From Bacteroidota bacterium (GTDB taxonomy: Bacteria > Bacteroidota > Bacteroidia > AKYH767-A > JABDAW01): a DNA stretch of 6,049 bases. Below, one piece after another: positions 5,298 to 6,049 of the stretch. Each line of letters opens with the position of its first letter. Position 1 is the first letter of the stretch. Location: NCBI GenBank assembly GCA_023251595.1, contig JAHEYM010000265.1:1-6049 (forward strand), in the 5' to 3' direction. Below the pieces are notes generated by a model. The model searched no databases, was not told where the DNA came from, and saw nothing but the letters and a program-made list of their open reading frames with translations. The translations under genes were made by a program, and so were the position numbers.

Positions 5298-6029
5298 TCA
5301 GTCCCAGTCCAACATATCCAACGATTTTATAGCCGAGAATTGTGGGAGATGAATTTGGTAATAGTGGAGAAGAGCAGTGTTGAGCTCGCGAATTTCGTTG
5401 CCCCCTCCCTGCCTCCCCCATATGGGGGAGGGGTTGGAACTGTCCAGCATAAGCATACTCATTAATTCCGCTGTGGTGCCGGAAATAAAATCAGGATGAG
5501 GGGGAATGTTTTGAGTGAAGACCCCTTCAACCAAATCAAAAACTGAAGACTTATTTAAATATATTCCGCTCGTGGCAAAACCTAAATATGCGGAAAACTT
5601 CACCAGAAAATCGGGAACAAAGAGGGGCGAAACATCCGGTTGCTGATCGAGCCTGGTAAGTATATATGTAAGAAATTTGAACAATTCCTCATCTCCTTCT
5701 CCCTCCTTCAGCGATTTATATATTAATTCATTCAGAAACATCAGGATACAACCTTTGCGGGGATTTCGCGGTATATCTATATATACGGGTTCATTCCTGA
5801 GTTCCGAAATACGTTGAAGTTTACCATTGTCGCGATGATACACGACCATTTCAACCAGATAAAGCGGCTGAAGAACAGAAGAACGAACTTTCGCTTTACG
5901 CCCGCGTGCACCCTGGACCAGGTAAGATTGAATGCCGAATTCGCGCGTTAAAATTCTTGCTACAAGACTGGTTTCGGAATACTTTGTCGTTCTGAGAATG
6001 ATACCACTTGTTTTGAAAAGAACCGACAT
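5298..6029 (-). CDS. recO: DNA repair and recombination mediator RecO
   Basis: This complete 243-residue protein acts in the RecFOR pathway. RecO binds DNA and SSB, anneals strands, and with RecR helps load RecA at gaps. The N-terminal OB-fold is clear: GIILRTTKYSETSLVARILTRE (about 9-30), then the basic stretch QGARGRKAKVRSSVLQPLYLVE (about 39-60), typical of RecO. A helical domain follows (about 90-195) and the end, LLHYYQIHLPQFSAIKSLDMLDW, matches the usual C-terminal helix. The length is normal for the family. Residues about 198-211 (SNPSPIWGRQGGGN) are unusual. They come from a palindromic G/C-rich repeat inserted in frame between two helices, so they probably form a tolerated surface loop. 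I see no Cys4 zinc site, which many RecO proteins also lack. ATG 6029 gives the expected N-terminus; the short upstream sequence is A/T-rich with no Shine-Dalgarno motif. Confidence 0.93.
   Translation of the reverse strand: MSVLFKTSGIILRTTKYSETSLVARILTREFGIQSYLVQGARGRKAKVRSSVLQPLYLVEMVVYHRDNGKLQRISELRNEPVYIDIPRNPRKGCILMFLNELIYKSLKEGEGDEELFKFLTYILTRLDQQPDVSPLFVPDFLVKFSAYLGFATSGIYLNKSSVFDLVEGVFTQNIPPHPDFISGTTAELMSMLMLDSSNPSPIWGRQGGGNEIRELNTALLHYYQIHLPQFSAIKSLDMLDWD
5401..5436. repeat. G/C-rich palindromic repeat, copy 2, inside recO
   Basis: This 36-bp element is 32/36 identical to the copy in the zinc-ribbon gene (2038-2073). It contains a perfect 20-bp palindrome (5412-5431) centred on ATAT, flanked by CCCCCTCCCTG on one side and GGGTTG on the other. 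On the minus strand it is translated in frame as NPSPIWGRQGGG. It is read one base out of register with copy 1, so the DNA sequence rather than the peptide is what is conserved. Confidence 0.85.
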
Positions 6030-6049
6030 CTATATATGTATAGTTATCA

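Noticed and set aside
5401..5436. Intrinsic terminator or assembly artefact at the G/C palindrome
   Set aside because: It lies within an open recO frame that continues to a normal C-terminus, has no T run, and has a diverged second copy in another gene.

Overview
The window reads like a piece of a Bacteroidota chromosome. All six genes I accept lie on the minus strand. Two promoter candidates fit the phylum's TTTG / TAnnTTTG consensus. The translation starts lack Shine-Dalgarno sequences and are preceded by A/T-rich leaders. The partial c-type cytochrome closely resembles the N-terminus of Bacteroidota ActA (alternative complex III). The sequence is moderately A/T-rich, with short G/C-rich and low-complexity repeats scattered through it. 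No RNA gene, CRISPR array, transposase or phage gene is visible.

In transcription order (right to left): (1) recO, a recombination mediator (5298-6029), carrying an in-frame palindromic G/C-rich insert; (2) after a 63-bp gap filled by a 7-bp tandem repeat, a saccharopine dehydrogenase-family oxidoreductase (4092-5234); (3) after a 122-bp gap holding a second short repeat-like sequence, an exported two-part protein ending in a SUMF1/FGE-like domain that lacks one of the two catalytic cysteines (2248-3969); (4) a hairpin, then a zinc-ribbon/transmembrane/beta-rich protein (1513-2190) carrying a second copy of the same G/C-rich palindrome; (5) a 269-bp intergenic region with a nested inverted-repeat structure and a promoter; (6) a small DNA-binding protein joining a sigma-70 region-4-like helix-turn-helix to a homing-endonuclease-associated repeat (671-1243); (7) a 219-bp intergenic region with a promoter; (8) the 5' part of a cytochrome gene, probably actA, running off the left edge (1-451).

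The genes do not form one obvious pathway. recO and the oxidoreductase could be co-transcribed. The cytochrome probably opens a respiratory operon outside the window, with its own promoter. The most unusual features are the two copies of one palindromic element inside two unrelated genes, read in different frames, and the sigma-region-4/HNH-repeat protein. Neither amounts to a demonstrated new system; both are worth a genome-wide comparison.
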